Counted from the stretch's first letter, positions 9,216 through 18,633 are shown. The stretch is DNA of 64,000 bases from JACPNO01 sp963825405 (GCA_963825405.1 CAWGTB010000001.1:558001-622000); one strand, 5' to 3'. The notes: generated by a model from the letters alone, not told the origin. Numbers and translations are program-made.

Positions 9216-12047
9216 CTGTCATTTTTCGAGCTGCAATTCGATATCGATACTTTCCTGCTTGCACAGCGGAGCGCACTTCAGGCCAGCAAGATCTGTCTTG
9301 GTACGCAGATCCCGATCGGGCCCGTTACCCTGCTTATCGATCGCGTCGAGTTTGGCGCTAATCACCTGCGTCACAACGTTCCCGGCACGTTCACTGTCGT
9401 CTATCCATACTTCGGGGACACCGGTTTTCTCGATGCCGAAGGTTTTGTGACGCAGATCGCTCAGGACGTAACCGTTTATGTGACCACGCTCAATGACGTG
9501 AAGGCGCATCCAAATCAAGCGCCCCTGATCACTGTACCGGTGTCGGGCACCATCGTCGTGAGCTTGCAGTTTTTTTCCGGCGATCTGGGTGACGAAAACT
9601 GTTACCTCTACACGCATTTTGTCGCCCTCGAGCCAGGCCCTTTACCCTTCCTGCCGGCCAATTTCGATCCGTTCAATGCTCCGCTGCCTTTTACGCGGGA
9701 TGAGTTTCTTGAAAAGGTGAACGCCTTCATCGCCGGCTTGATCCCCGATACCAAGACTCCCGTGCCCATCTTCGGGAAGTTGCCCGGCCATCCGGCCCGA
9801 ACCAATCTGGCGAACGCAGGTGTAAGCGTCGACGGCCTGATGAAACGAATTGCATTTCGCGTCCAAATCCCCGTGCCGGGCACGGACGCTGATGTTCCGT
9901 GGACAAATTTCTTCTCGGGCTACGTGGCGGACCGGCTGGACGGTTCTCAGTGGTCATTGTGGGTCGATAGAGGGTACATCGAGAGCTCTGTCCAGGCGCA
10001 GGTCAGGGACGCACTCTCAGGTGTCAAGGTTGACGACCTGGAGACGTACGTTGGAGCCCAGTACAGTAATGCCGGCGGCACCGCGCTGATTACCGCGACC
10101 ATCGAGGGCGTCTACGATTTACCAGACCCTTTAGGCACGATTGACGTGAATCTGAGCATTCCCACCATAGTGTCCGTGCCCACCACCGATGTCCTGCAGC
10201 TCGACATCAAACTTCCGGAATTGAAGGATCTCGCGGCGCAAATATCGGCGCCGTTCCTTAGTCTTGCTCAGATTTTTCTAGGACCGCTCGGAGTGCTCCT
10301 GGCCGCAGGCGTCCATTCCCTGATCGAGGACATCAAAGAACCGGCATATCCGAGCGGCTGCAATCGCACCACGCCCAACGATATCGTGTGCAAGATCGGC
10401 ATCCCGCGCCCGACGCTCGGTAATCTGGTGCCGCATGTCCAAACGTTGCTTGCGCTTGACGATGGCATCTCACTGGCCGGGACGATTTACGAGTTTCCTC
10501 TCACCCAGCCTAAGCTCGATGTCACTGTGCGGGAATTTACATTCAAGCCGCCGCACATCAACTGCGGTCCCGCCGGCACGGAACTGGTGGCTCTCTTCGC
10601 CGAATCGCCCAACAGCTTCGACATTCTGCATGCGACCGTGTCGCTCGAGAACAGCGGCACCGTTCCGATGTACCTCTGCGGCGTGACGGTTATCAACGAC
10701 CCGCTCAACGTTTTTCCCGCCGGCAGTATTGCGCCTGACTCTCAGGTAGGCCCGGTTATCAGCTTTACCGTCCATCCACCTATTCCCGGCCCTGCCTACT
10801 ATGCAAGCCCCTATCCGTGCGATTTGTTGATATCGACAACAGCGGGGACGAGGCTGGCGCGGATTCCGCCACTTCCGCATCTGGATCAACATACAATCGA
10901 CAACCTTAAAGTGGCGCTCTTTGCGGAGCTTGTCGCCTGCGAAAAGCTTGTCGATCAGTGGTACCACGGCCACCGTCTCAATCCGCATTGGTTGGTGGAC
11001 CCGCCATTCGATCGCGTCGTGGAACACATTTGGGAGGTTGAGGTCCACGGACTGCCGGCAGGCGAAACGGTTTCCCTGGTAGATTCGCGAGGACGGGAAC
11101 TGGTGCAAGCGCGGGCGCGCGGAAACACTCCAGCGCGAGTCTCCGCATTGCTCCAACCGCTCCTGGAAGCCGGGGGAAACGAGTTGTCCATCGTGCGTGG
11201 AACTGGAGGACAAATCCAGGCTCCGGCCGAAGTGTTTCGAACTGAGGAATCCCGATCGACGGGAAAATCGCCAACACGCGGGATCGCCATTGTTCAGAGG
11301 CTGATGATTCGCCTGGGATCGATTCCTCTTCCGCAGCCCTGCTTGCGCCTGCAAACCGCCACGGTCCAGGGGAAGCGCTGCTTGCTGGCAGTGATGAAGG
11401 ATTCGGTAACGGCTTTCGATCTTTCGAATCCACAAATGCCCGTGATCACTGGATCGTGGGGAAAACCAGGCATCCGCGGGGCCCTCAGCCTTGACGGCCA
11501 GCTTATTCTCTTTGGGGAGGACGGCTTCGAGGCGATAGACGCTGGCGGAGGCAGAACATCGGGTCCCGATGCCTGCGCCGCCGAGATTGAAGCCGCAGCT
11601 TATGTGGGCGGCTACGTCTACGCGATAGCGCCGGGGCAGTTGAAAGTTTATTCGCGGCGGCTATGCGGTGTCGCGAGCATTCGTGTCGAACGGGCCTCGA
11701 GTATTCTGCTGGCGGGAGGCCGGCTGGTTGTCGCAAGCCACAACAGAATCAGCCTCTGCAACTATCTTCATCCGCGGAGTCCGCAGATCGAGGATCGCCA
11801 TTTGCAGCTCCAGCATTCAGTAGTTCGCCTCGCTCGTCCGTTCGCTGCCGAACCGGGCTCGTTTCTTGCCGTTTTAGAAGACGGCTCCGCGTTATCGATT
11901 GCCGTGACGGAGCAGGGATTTGAGCATCTCGCGAGGTTTGAGAACAAGCCTTGGACGCTCGACTGCGTGCGGATCGGGACGGCTCTTGTGAACATCGCCA
12001 AGGGCGGCTCGGCTCTCAACGTAAGCATTTTCGGTCGCAGCAGATGA
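9216..12047 (+). CDS. Large protein of unknown function with C-terminal propeller-like repeats; probable CTG start
   Basis: I do not recognise this protein. Open reading continues without a stop from 9213 and reads as credible protein (FELQFDIDTFLLAQRSALQA). A near-perfect ribosome site, GGAGGTGAT at 9205-9213, sits upstream of an in-frame CTG at 9216. A conventional start would be the GTG at 9447, losing 77 residues and lacking such a site. The 943-residue product has no signal peptide. The middle has a hydrophobic helix pair (FLGPLGVLLAAGVHSLI). From about residue 700 onward there are short beta repeats such as SVTAFDLSNPQMPVITGSW that resemble an LVIVD or WD-like propeller. Its position beside DUF4157 genes and the eCIS operon suggests an eCIS-linked role, but this is only inferred. 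Confidence 0.65.
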   Translation: MSFFELQFDIDTFLLAQRSALQASKICLGTQIPIGPVTLLIDRVEFGANHLRHNVPGTFTVVYPYFGDTGFLDAEGFVTQIAQDVTVYVTTLNDVKAHPNQAPLITVPVSGTIVVSLQFFSGDLGDENCYLYTHFVALEPGPLPFLPANFDPFNAPLPFTRDEFLEKVNAFIAGLIPDTKTPVPIFGKLPGHPARTNLANAGVSVDGLMKRIAFRVQIPVPGTDADVPWTNFFSGYVADRLDGSQWSLWVDRGYIESSVQAQVRDALSGVKVDDLETYVGAQYSNAGGTALITATIEGVYDLPDPLGTIDVNLSIPTIVSVPTTDVLQLDIKLPELKDLAAQISAPFLSLAQIFLGPLGVLLAAGVHSLIEDIKEPAYPSGCNRTTPNDIVCKIGIPRPTLGNLVPHVQTLLALDDGISLAGTIYEFPLTQPKLDVTVREFTFKPPHINCGPAGTELVALFAESPNSFDILHATVSLENSGTVPMYLCGVTVINDPLNVFPAGSIAPDSQVGPVISFTVHPPIPGPAYYASPYPCDLLISTTAGTRLARIPPLPHLDQHTIDNLKVALFAELVACEKLVDQWYHGHRLNPHWLVDPPFDRVVEHIWEVEVHGLPAGETVSLVDSRGRELVQARARGNTPARVSALLQPLLEAGGNELSIVRGTGGQIQAPAEVFRTEESRSTGKSPTRGIAIVQRLMIRLGSIPLPQPCLRLQTATVQGKRCLLAVMKDSVTAFDLSNPQMPVITGSWGKPGIRGALSLDGQLILFGEDGFEAIDAGGGRTSGPDACAAEIEAAAYVGGYVYAIAPGQLKVYSRRLCGVASIRVERASSILLAGGRLVVASHNRISLCNYLHPRSPQIEDRHLQLQHSVVRLARPFAAEPGSFLAVLEDGSALSIAVTEQGFEHLARFENKPWTLDCVRIGTALVNIAKGGSALNVSIFGRSR

Positions 12048-12062
12048 GTTCGGGTTCAGAAA

Positions 12063-13763
12063 TCATTTCCCGCTAAGAACATCATCTGTCGAAGGCAGGG
12101 TGCGCAAGTGAAGCATCTGCGCTTCTCTGGCCATCTTGTCCCGTTTGTCGTCTCCATCGACGCCTGCTTTGTATCCGTACAGCGCCGCCAGCATGCTTAC
12201 GGCGCGTTCGTCTGGCGAGGCCACTTGAGTCCATCGCGCACAGACACGCAGGTCGCCGAGAGCGTACCAGAAAAAATCGGTATCTTTGTCGCAGCGGCCG
12301 CCGCCATGCGGTTTGCACTTGAAACCAACGTTGGAAGCTAGTTCCGCATCGAGTTTTTTGAACGCCTCTGGAAACTCGCCAGGGGCGCCGCCACGCACTT
12401 TAGCGGCCCGGTGATTCCACATCCGGGCCTTCGTCATCGCGTCGACGATGAGCGAATTCCAGTCTGCTGGACAATTCGTTTCGTCGTCGGAAATCACGCC
12501 TTTCGTCGGAGCGGTTCCAGCCGCAGCCTCCCGCACGAACATGGGGTAAGAGTCGGCGTTGGTCAGAGCCTCGGCGGTAGTCAGGTAAGGGTAGTAGGCA
12601 TCCCATTGATATGCGCGATCGATGATGTCTTGTTTGGCAGTCAGGTGTAGCTGCGCATGCCCGAACTCGTGGATAATCGTGCTGGCGCGATCCTCCTCGC
12701 CGCGGTCGAAGAAAGATCCGCAAAAGACCAGGGCATTCGGATTCCCGGCCGGGACATAAGCGGTGAGCGCCTCGGTTTTCCGCGCGGTCTTACATCCCGG
12801 ATCGTCGGCGGGCCTGCATTCGACGTGGAAGTTTTCACGATGGAAGATATCGTCCAGGATTGTCTTCAGTCGATCCCGTACGTACGTACCCACTGCTATG
12901 TCGGTGGAATGGAAATGCTTGCCGAGTGCGGTTGCCACCGCTTGCGCCTCCCTCGTCTTCGCGCCGCTGATGAACGCGTCCAGGGCAGGGAGCGCGCGTG
13001 AAAGCCAATCACGGGCTTTGTAGGCTGCCGGCTCAATCTTTCGATGTTGGTCCAGGTTGCAAGCGGCGCCGGGTTCGACCTGGACTTCAGGTGCGCGTTG
13101 CACGGCAGCCACGCTCGACGAGCCTTGTTGTATCGCGTGGGTCAACTCGTGAGCCAGCAGTTGTTTTCCTTCGCTAGTCTGCGGCGAGTATTTTCCCTTT
13201 CCAAATACGATTTCTCTGCCGGACGTGTAAGCCATGGCGCCAATCGCTTCGGCCGATTCTGCCGCTTTCCCGCTGGTGTGGATGCGGACCTGATCAAAGC
13301 TGTATCCGAAACGCGGCTCGAAGAAAGCTCGCGTCTGTGCGTCCAGCGGCTGCCCGGATGAGCTCAACACGTCATGCACTTTGGGAGGCGCCGAAGACCC
13401 GCCGGCGTCGCTGCTTGTCACCGCTTTTCGTTGTATTTGCTCCTGTTCGGTCTCACACTTGGAGCACGTTCCGCCACAAGAGCAAGCGCGCTGAAGCTGA
13501 AGTTCGGGCATTCGCATCACTTGCTGAGAGATGCGGTCTGCTTCCTGCTCGTATGGATCTCCTGGCGCATTGATTGTCAGCTTCGCTTGAATCGCGCCTG
13601 CTTGGTGAGAATGTATGGCCATCCGGCCAAAATCATGCCCGATGGAACGCGATAGGGAGCCGGTGTCGATTCGCGACGGCCACGGCGCGGCGATCTTACC
13701 GCGAACCAGGTTTGAGGATGTATGTTCCGGATGTGGATCCGGCTTTTGTGCAAAGGTTCGCAT
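12063..13763 (-). CDS. DUF4157-domain protein with C-terminal aspzincin-like metallopeptidase domain; candidate eCIS cargo
   Basis: A 566-residue protein typical of proteins encoded beside contractile injection systems. The N-terminal leader contains SIGHDFGRMAIH. The DUF4157 region runs from KLTINAPGDPYEQEADRI (about 61-78) through a Cys cluster (CSCGGTCSKC, 94-103) to the zinc-type motif HELTH (205-209). A second domain has HEFGH (365-369) followed by NADSYPMF (402-409), the layout of M35/aspzincin lysine-specific endopeptidases. There is no secretion signal, which fits loading into an injection particle. It is convergent with the unknown gene at 9216 and divergent from its own broken paralogue. 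Peptidase activity is inferred from motifs only. Confidence 0.82.
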   Translation of the reverse strand: MRTFAQKPDPHPEHTSSNLVRGKIAAPWPSRIDTGSLSRSIGHDFGRMAIHSHQAGAIQAKLTINAPGDPYEQEADRISQQVMRMPELQLQRACSCGGTCSKCETEQEQIQRKAVTSSDAGGSSAPPKVHDVLSSSGQPLDAQTRAFFEPRFGYSFDQVRIHTSGKAAESAEAIGAMAYTSGREIVFGKGKYSPQTSEGKQLLAHELTHAIQQGSSSVAAVQRAPEVQVEPGAACNLDQHRKIEPAAYKARDWLSRALPALDAFISGAKTREAQAVATALGKHFHSTDIAVGTYVRDRLKTILDDIFHRENFHVECRPADDPGCKTARKTEALTAYVPAGNPNALVFCGSFFDRGEEDRASTIIHEFGHAQLHLTAKQDIIDRAYQWDAYYPYLTTAEALTNADSYPMFVREAAAGTAPTKGVISDDETNCPADWNSLIVDAMTKARMWNHRAAKVRGGAPGEFPEAFKKLDAELASNVGFKCKPHGGGRCDKDTDFFWYALGDLRVCARWTQVASPDERAVSMLAALYGYKAGVDGDDKRDKMAREAQMLHLRTLPSTDDVLSGK

Positions 13764-13860
13764 GCGCCAACGGCTTCTGTCAGGAAGATATCACACTGGA
13801 AAACGACCGTTCGATATAAAATGATGGACGAAAAGTAGAAGGCCCGGGAAGGAGATGACC

Positions 13861-15133
13861 TTGCGCACTTTCGCACAGGATCCCAAAGGCACTCAAAAGG
13901 CCGATGGGGCATCTCTTCCTTTGCGACACCCGTTCGGGAACCAAAACCGATCTAGGCTGCTGGAGCATTCAAGTACCGCAACTGCCTTAAGATCGCCGGC
14001 CCGGCTTCAGTCAAAACTTAGAATCGGCGCTCCAGGCGATATTTTTGAACAGGAAGCTGAGCGTGTTGCCTCCCGCGCAATGAGCGCCCCGGAACCTTTA
14101 CTTCAACGCGCATGCGCGTGCGGTGGCACGTGTTCGCACTGCCAGGCGGATGAACGCGGTGAGGTGCTGAGGAAAGCTGTCGAGCCCAAGCATTCGGCAG
14201 AGGGTGTGTCGTCTGACGTCGAAACGGTGACACGCTCCGCCGGCCAGTCGCTGGATGCGTGTTCGCGCGCATTCTTCGATCCACGCTTCGGCTTTGACTT
14301 CAGTCACGTTCGCATTCGGTCACGGCCACCATGATCCGCAATCGGCTGAAGGCCGCCATCTTCTGGCGCATGAGCTAACTCATGTCGTGCAGCAGAGCGG
14401 AGGCTCAGACGACGTCGGGTCGACGGCAGGAGATCGCCAGGTGCAGCGCCTCGTTCGGACCTCCAGCGTGACCTGCCCGGCCGCCGCCACCGGAATCGCC
14501 AACCCGCAAACAGGCGGCGCGGATCGCAAGGCCTCCGGCTTGCTCGACCACGCGATTACCCGGATCACTAATGCGCAGGCCGCCCGCGCGGCAACACCCG
14601 GTGATCCCGACGCAGCCGCCGTGGGCACCGCGCTCCATACTGTGTTCCACCTCGATGCCGCAAATGCCGCCACCTGGACCGCGCCAGCCCCGGACGTAAG
14701 ATTGCCAGTGATCCTACGCCGCCTGCACGCTGCGAAGAACTATATCGATTCGGTGGTATTCACCGTGACCTGCATTCCCAACGGCGGCGCTGGACATACG
14801 ATAGCCGGCTGTGCGAACAGCGCGTGCGCGGCTGGTACTGAAGCGTTCTCTTGCCACGCCAACCCAGTCGAACTCGTGCTCTGTCCTGACTTTTGGGCGC
14901 TCGGCCTCGACCAGCGCGGCCGGGTCTGGATGCACGAGGTCATGCATATTACCTTCCAGTTCATCAACGATTGGGGCCAACCGAACCAGCACAATGCCCA
15001 TTGCTATGCGCAATTCGTCGCGCTCCTGAATGGCTTCAATTCCCCCGCCGGTTTTCGCTGTCCCCTAGTTCAACATCGCCCGCTGATGTTAAAGCTGTGC
15101 TCACAAAATCCGCCTCATACTACAAGAAAATAA
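13861..15133 (+). pseudogene. Broken DUF4157 metallopeptidase-like gene (internal deletion with frameshift)
   Basis: Paralogue of the divergent 566-residue gene. GGAAGGAG abuts an ATG at 13855 but is six bases from a TTG at 13861, which gives MRTFAQ, the same start as the paralogue. The first frame covers the leader, LRIGAPGDIFEQEAERVA, the cluster CACGGTCSHC and DFSHVRI, then stops at 14334. The second frame resumes at AFGHGHHDPQSAEG, with HELTH and later HEVMH, and ends at 15133. About 24 residues found in the paralogue between VRI and VFG are missing, so this is a deletion of roughly 71 bases rather than a one-base slip. The gene is probably dead unless a rearranged assembly is at fault. 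Confidence 0.78.
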
Positions 15134-15219
15134 AGAGCGGCCTTAGTCGGGCAGATGAAAAAAAGAACGCGGATTCCGGAATTTTTCCCTGCCTTAAACA
15201 CCAGTCCAGAGTGGGTTCT

Positions 15220-15278
15220 TGCGCAGTAAAAAATTTATGCAATAGCGTAAAGATCTGTTAGACCGCAGAAACTGCGCA
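15220..15278. promoter_or_regulatory. Spaced inverted repeat upstream of the eCIS operon
   Basis: Perfect 8-bp arms TGCGCAGT (15220-15227) and ACTGCGCA (15271-15278) separated by 43 bases of AT-rich sequence, 26 bases upstream of the candidate -35 box. The spacing suits two operator half-sites or a looping regulator better than a terminator. Confidence 0.35.
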
Positions 15279-15303
15279 CGGTAAATTTCAGCAAATTCAG
15301 GGA

Positions 15304-15332
15304 TTGACGAAAATAATAAACTCAGGCATGAT
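15304..15332 (+). promoter_or_regulatory. Candidate sigma-70 promoter for the eCIS operon
   Basis: TTGACG (15304-15309) followed by 17 bases and CATGAT (15327-15332). The -35 box matches five of six consensus bases and the -10 box four of six. It lies 225 bases before the sheath start, leaving a long untranslated leader. Confidence 0.35.
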
Positions 15333-15417
15333 TCCGACTACAGCCTTTTCAGTTCGCCTTTATCAGGTTGTAACCAGCGCCCTTCAGGAATACGCAGGAC
15401 TCAAATTTGCGATTCGG

Positions 15418-15439
15418 CAGCTTTTTCTATAAAGAGCTG
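15418..15439 (+). promoter_or_regulatory. Short hairpin in the eCIS leader
   Basis: CAGCTTTTT, loop CTAT, then AAAGAGCTG: a nine-pair stem with one imperfect pair. It has no following T-run, so it is more likely an mRNA leader structure than a terminator. Confidence 0.3.
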
Positions 15440-15556
15440 TCTTGGCATTTGGTTTATCGTTTTGGGTCGAACTCGCAGTCCTCGGACGATTGCGTGAACA
15501 ACGTACCGCGGCGCGCATCTTCGCACATGCGCGCGGAATGAAGAGGATTTTTGTCT

Positions 15557-17251
15557 ATGGCAGAGTATCTGCACCCGGGCGTTTACGTTCAGGAAGTTCC
15601 TTCGGTAGTACGCCCGATCGAGGGAGTGAGCACTTCAACCGCTGCGTTCGTCGGCATCGCCGATAAAGGGCCGGTTCCTGGAACGCTGTTACCCACCGGC
15701 CGCACCGCTTATCCGGGACTGGTCACCAGTTTTACCGACTACACGCGGCGCTATGGCGGGTTCCGGACGGATAGCTTCCTGACGTACGCGGTGCAGGCGT
15801 TTTTTCAGAACGGAGGCCAGAGACTTTACATTATCCGCGTGGCGCCGCCGCCTCCATCCAGCCCGCCATCCAGTCCGCCCGTGGCTGCCCTTGGGACCGC
15901 CGGCGCTACGGTTGGGACTGGCAACGGAGCCGTGCAATTTTCCGCCGCCAACCAAGGCCAATGGGGAAACAACATCTGGATACAGATCGGGCCCAGCTCG
16001 GATGGCGCAGCGGATAACTTCAAGCTGCTGGTGAAGTATGGCGCCACCTTGGCTGAAGCGCAGGGAAACGTGGTGGAGGCTTACGACAACCTCACGTATT
16101 CGCTGAGTCCGACTTTGCTGCCCGGCGCGGTTCACCCCGCCGATTTTGCGCGTACGGTCGTCAACAGCCGGTCCGAGTACATCGCGATCACCAACGATTT
16201 CACCGCCCGGCCCTCCGACACGCCGCTAACCGGTCCGGGCTCGACGCCGCAACTGGCCCCTCTCGTGGGTGGAAGCGACGGCGATACTACCACGGTAAAC
16301 TTCATCGGCGCCCCGGCGGCCAGCAACATACTCACCGGCACCGGTCTGTTCGCGCTGGACAAAATCACCGATGTGAATCTGATCGCGATCCCAGGTGAGG
16401 GGGATATCGCCACGGTAAATGCGGGTATCGCGTATTGCAAGAACCAGCGGCCGTTGCAGGATTGCTTTTTTATTGGCGATATTGGCAGCGCTACTAGCGT
16501 CCCTTCCGCGCGCAGAGATGATGCCACTCCCGACGTCAGCACGATCGCCGGCGCGCGAGCGTTCGCGACCAGTGGGATCAACGGAGCGTTGCTCGACCGG
16601 TCAGCGGGCGACTACGGCGCGATTTATTATCCGTGGGTTTGGGCGACTGACCCGATTGGCGCCGGCCGGAACCCGCGTATCTTGCTTCCTCCTTCGCCGT
16701 TCATGGCGGGGATTTACGCGAGAATCGATAACTCTCGCGGGGTGTTCAAGGCGCCGGCCGGCACCGAAGCCGGCGTGGCGGGAGCGCTCTCGCCTTTTGT
16801 CCTCACGAGCGACACCGAGCAGGATCAACTCAACCCCGTCATGGTGAACGTGCTGCGCACCGTACCCGGCAGCGGCCTGGTCGTTTGGGGCGCGAGGACG
16901 TTTGCGAGTGACGCTTCGTGGCGCTACGTTCCGGTGCGTCGCATCGCTATCTTTCTGCGCGTAAGCATCTACAACGGTATCCAATGGGCGGTTTTTGAGC
17001 CGAACGATGAGCCGCTTTGGGCCAGCTTGCGGCTGAACATTCGCGCGTTCATGCTCACCCAGTTTCGAGCCGGCGCTTTCCAGGGCGGCAAGCCAGACGA
17101 CGCCTTCTTTGTGAAGTGCGACAGCAGCACAACTACACAGCAGGATATTGATAATGGCGTGGTGAATATCCTGGTCGGTTTTGCTCCGTTGAAACCAGCC
17201 GAGTTCGTGGTCCTAAAGCTCAGCCAAAAGGTGAACCAGCCCGCTGCGTAA
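15557..17251 (+). CDS. eCIS contractile tail sheath protein
   Basis: Subunit of the contractile sheath that surrounds the inner tube and drives it outward on firing. I use the ATG at 15557, nine bases after AAGAGGA; a TTG at 15551 is too close to that site. The 564-residue product starts AEYLHPGVYVQEVPS, the classic sheath beginning, and has the conserved C-terminal domain (GLVVWGARTFASDASWRYV, then YVPVRRIAIFLRVSIYNGI). A proline/serine run (PPPPSSPPSSPPVAA) near residues 97-111 looks like an inserted linker in the surface domain. It is the first structural gene and the only sheath gene in the operon, unlike Afp or PVC, which have three. Confidence 0.95.
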   Translation: MAEYLHPGVYVQEVPSVVRPIEGVSTSTAAFVGIADKGPVPGTLLPTGRTAYPGLVTSFTDYTRRYGGFRTDSFLTYAVQAFFQNGGQRLYIIRVAPPPPSSPPSSPPVAALGTAGATVGTGNGAVQFSAANQGQWGNNIWIQIGPSSDGAADNFKLLVKYGATLAEAQGNVVEAYDNLTYSLSPTLLPGAVHPADFARTVVNSRSEYIAITNDFTARPSDTPLTGPGSTPQLAPLVGGSDGDTTTVNFIGAPAASNILTGTGLFALDKITDVNLIAIPGEGDIATVNAGIAYCKNQRPLQDCFFIGDIGSATSVPSARRDDATPDVSTIAGARAFATSGINGALLDRSAGDYGAIYYPWVWATDPIGAGRNPRILLPPSPFMAGIYARIDNSRGVFKAPAGTEAGVAGALSPFVLTSDTEQDQLNPVMVNVLRTVPGSGLVVWGARTFASDASWRYVPVRRIAIFLRVSIYNGIQWAVFEPNDEPLWASLRLNIRAFMLTQFRAGAFQGGKPDDAFFVKCDSSTTTQQDIDNGVVNILVGFAPLKPAEFVVLKLSQKVNQPAA

Positions 17252-17266
17252 GGAGGAATCGCAAAC

Positions 17267-17779
17267 ATGCCGAGAATGACCCCCCAAACCAACCGTTTCG
17301 ATCCCTATCGCACGTTTCGATTCAAAGTGAAATGGGACGGGCAGTATGTGGCCGGCCTGAGCAAAATGGGCGCCTTGAAACGAAGTACGGAGATGGTGGA
17401 ATTTCGCGAAGCCGGCGAGAATATCACCAGCCGCAAACTGCCTGGCAAGACCAGTTACACGGCAGTCAATTTGGAAGCCGGAATTACTTACGATACCGCT
17501 TTTGAGGATTGGGCCAATCTTGTAAACGATTTTGCCAGCCACAGTATTACCAGCCTCGGAGAGTTTCGCAAGAACATCACCATCGACGTTTTCAACGAGG
17601 CCGGGCAGAAGGCGATATCGTACAACCTTTATCGCTGTTGGGTTTCTGAGTACCAAGCCCTTCCCGATCTTGACGCCGGCGCCAATGCCGTCGCGATCAC
17701 CACCATTAAGTTGGAGTACGAATGGTTTGAGCGCGATGCGGCTGTGCAGGAAGCCGCGGGACCGGCGCGGATCGCGTAG
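17267..17779 (+). CDS. eCIS inner tube protein (phage T4 gp19-like tail tube)
   Basis: Hcp/gp19-like protein that polymerises into the inner tube carrying the cargo. At 170 residues it is typical for the family. It begins with the family pattern DPYRTFRFKVKWDGQYVAGL and contains KRSTEMVEFREAGE and TSYTAVNLEAGITYDTAFEDW. The end YEWFERDAAVQEA is also usual. AAGGAGG lies upstream and the gene is fifteen bases after the sheath stop. Only one tube gene is present. Confidence 0.94.
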   Translation: MPRMTPQTNRFDPYRTFRFKVKWDGQYVAGLSKMGALKRSTEMVEFREAGENITSRKLPGKTSYTAVNLEAGITYDTAFEDWANLVNDFASHSITSLGEFRKNITIDVFNEAGQKAISYNLYRCWVSEYQALPDLDAGANAVAITTIKLEYEWFERDAAVQEAAGPARIA

Positions 17780-17834
17780 CACTGAGCGGATCGGGCAATG
17801 ACAACCGATTTGCTTCGGAGAGGCGGCTTTCGAG

Positions 17835-18626
17835 TTGCCCGGCGGCTTGGCGGTGGACCAGGGCCGGTGCTTAACCCGGGCAGTGCTGCGGCCATTGTTA
17901 GGAAGCGAGGAAGAATGGCTGGCGCACGCTACCCATACTCCGAACTGCGCGAGAGTAACGCGGTTGCTCAGTTCCTGCCTGGTATCGCTGGGCGGCGAGC
18001 CGGTAACCTCGGGCCTGGTGCGTAAGCTGCTGGTGGGCGACAGGGATTACTTGATATTGCAGCTCCGCCGGCTGTCGCTGGGCGATGAGGTGGCCGCGGT
18101 GCTTACCTGCCCGGCATGCAGCGCGCCGATGGACGTAAGTTTTCGGGTGAGCGAGGTGCCAGTGGAAGGGCAATCTCAAAAAACCTTGTCTCACACCATG
18201 CCGGCTGCGGAGCGCCTGATCCGCTTCCGGCTTCCAACGGGCGGAGATCAAGAGGACCTGCTGGGAGCAAACCCGGAGGAAGCGGCGGAAGAATTGCTGG
18301 ATCGGTGCATTCTGGACGCGGGCGGCCAGGCGTTGTCGGAGCAGGAACGAGCGGCTGTGGTCGACGAAATGGAACGAGTGGCGCCGCGGGTGGAACTCGA
18401 GCTGGACATGACCTGCCCGGAATGTAGCCATTCCTTCGTCGCGCCCTTCGATACGACTGCCTTCTTTTTCGACGAGATGAAAGTAAACAGCAAACAATTG
18501 CTTCGCGAGGTGCATACTCTGGCTTTTTACTATCACTGGAGCGAATCCGAGATACTCAGACTGCAGCGCGCACGCCGGCGCGAGTATCTGGCGCTGTTGA
18601 GCGAGGCCTTGCGGCAGGAGTCATAG
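17835..18626 (+). CDS. T4-type baseplate/hub assembly protein-like with zinc-ribbon Cys pairs; start disrupted
   Basis: Resembles the T4-baseplate-protein family that sits after the tube gene in many eCIS and phage-like clusters and is thought to help hub or baseplate assembly. Features are LLVGDRDYLILQLRRLSLGD and two CPxC pairs, CPACSAPM (about 94) and CPECSHSF (about 194), likely one zinc site. The C-terminal part has a helical DEMKVNSKQLLREVHTLAF segment. A TTG at 17835 opens the frame, but the family sequence continues upstream (GEAAFELPGGL from 17817). An ATG at 17798 in another frame would give MTTDLLR and join that stretch if base 17819 were removed. A one-base insertion is therefore likely. 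Confidence 0.75.
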   Translation: MPGGLAVDQGRCLTRAVLRPLLGSEEEWLAHATHTPNCARVTRLLSSCLVSLGGEPVTSGLVRKLLVGDRDYLILQLRRLSLGDEVAAVLTCPACSAPMDVSFRVSEVPVEGQSQKTLSHTMPAAERLIRFRLPTGGDQEDLLGANPEEAAEELLDRCILDAGGQALSEQERAAVVDEMERVAPRVELELDMTCPECSHSFVAPFDTTAFFFDEMKVNSKQLLREVHTLAFYYHWSESEILRLQRARRREYLALLSEALRQES

Positions 18627-18633
18627 GCGCGAC

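Larger units (their letters stand above)
15134..15556 (+). promoter_or_regulatory. AT-richer leader region of the eCIS operon
   Basis: A 423-base stretch without a credible gene, distinctly richer in A and T than its surroundings. It holds a long inverted repeat, a candidate sigma-70 promoter and a short hairpin, listed separately. AAGAGGA at 15541-15547 is the ribosome site of the sheath gene. I see no conserved open frame and no sigma-54 -24/-12 pair. Confidence 0.55.

Noticed and set aside
15440..15470. Possible sigma-54 promoter (TTGGCATTTGGTTTATC) before the eCIS operon
   Set aside because: The -24 GG is present but there is no GC at the -12 position.
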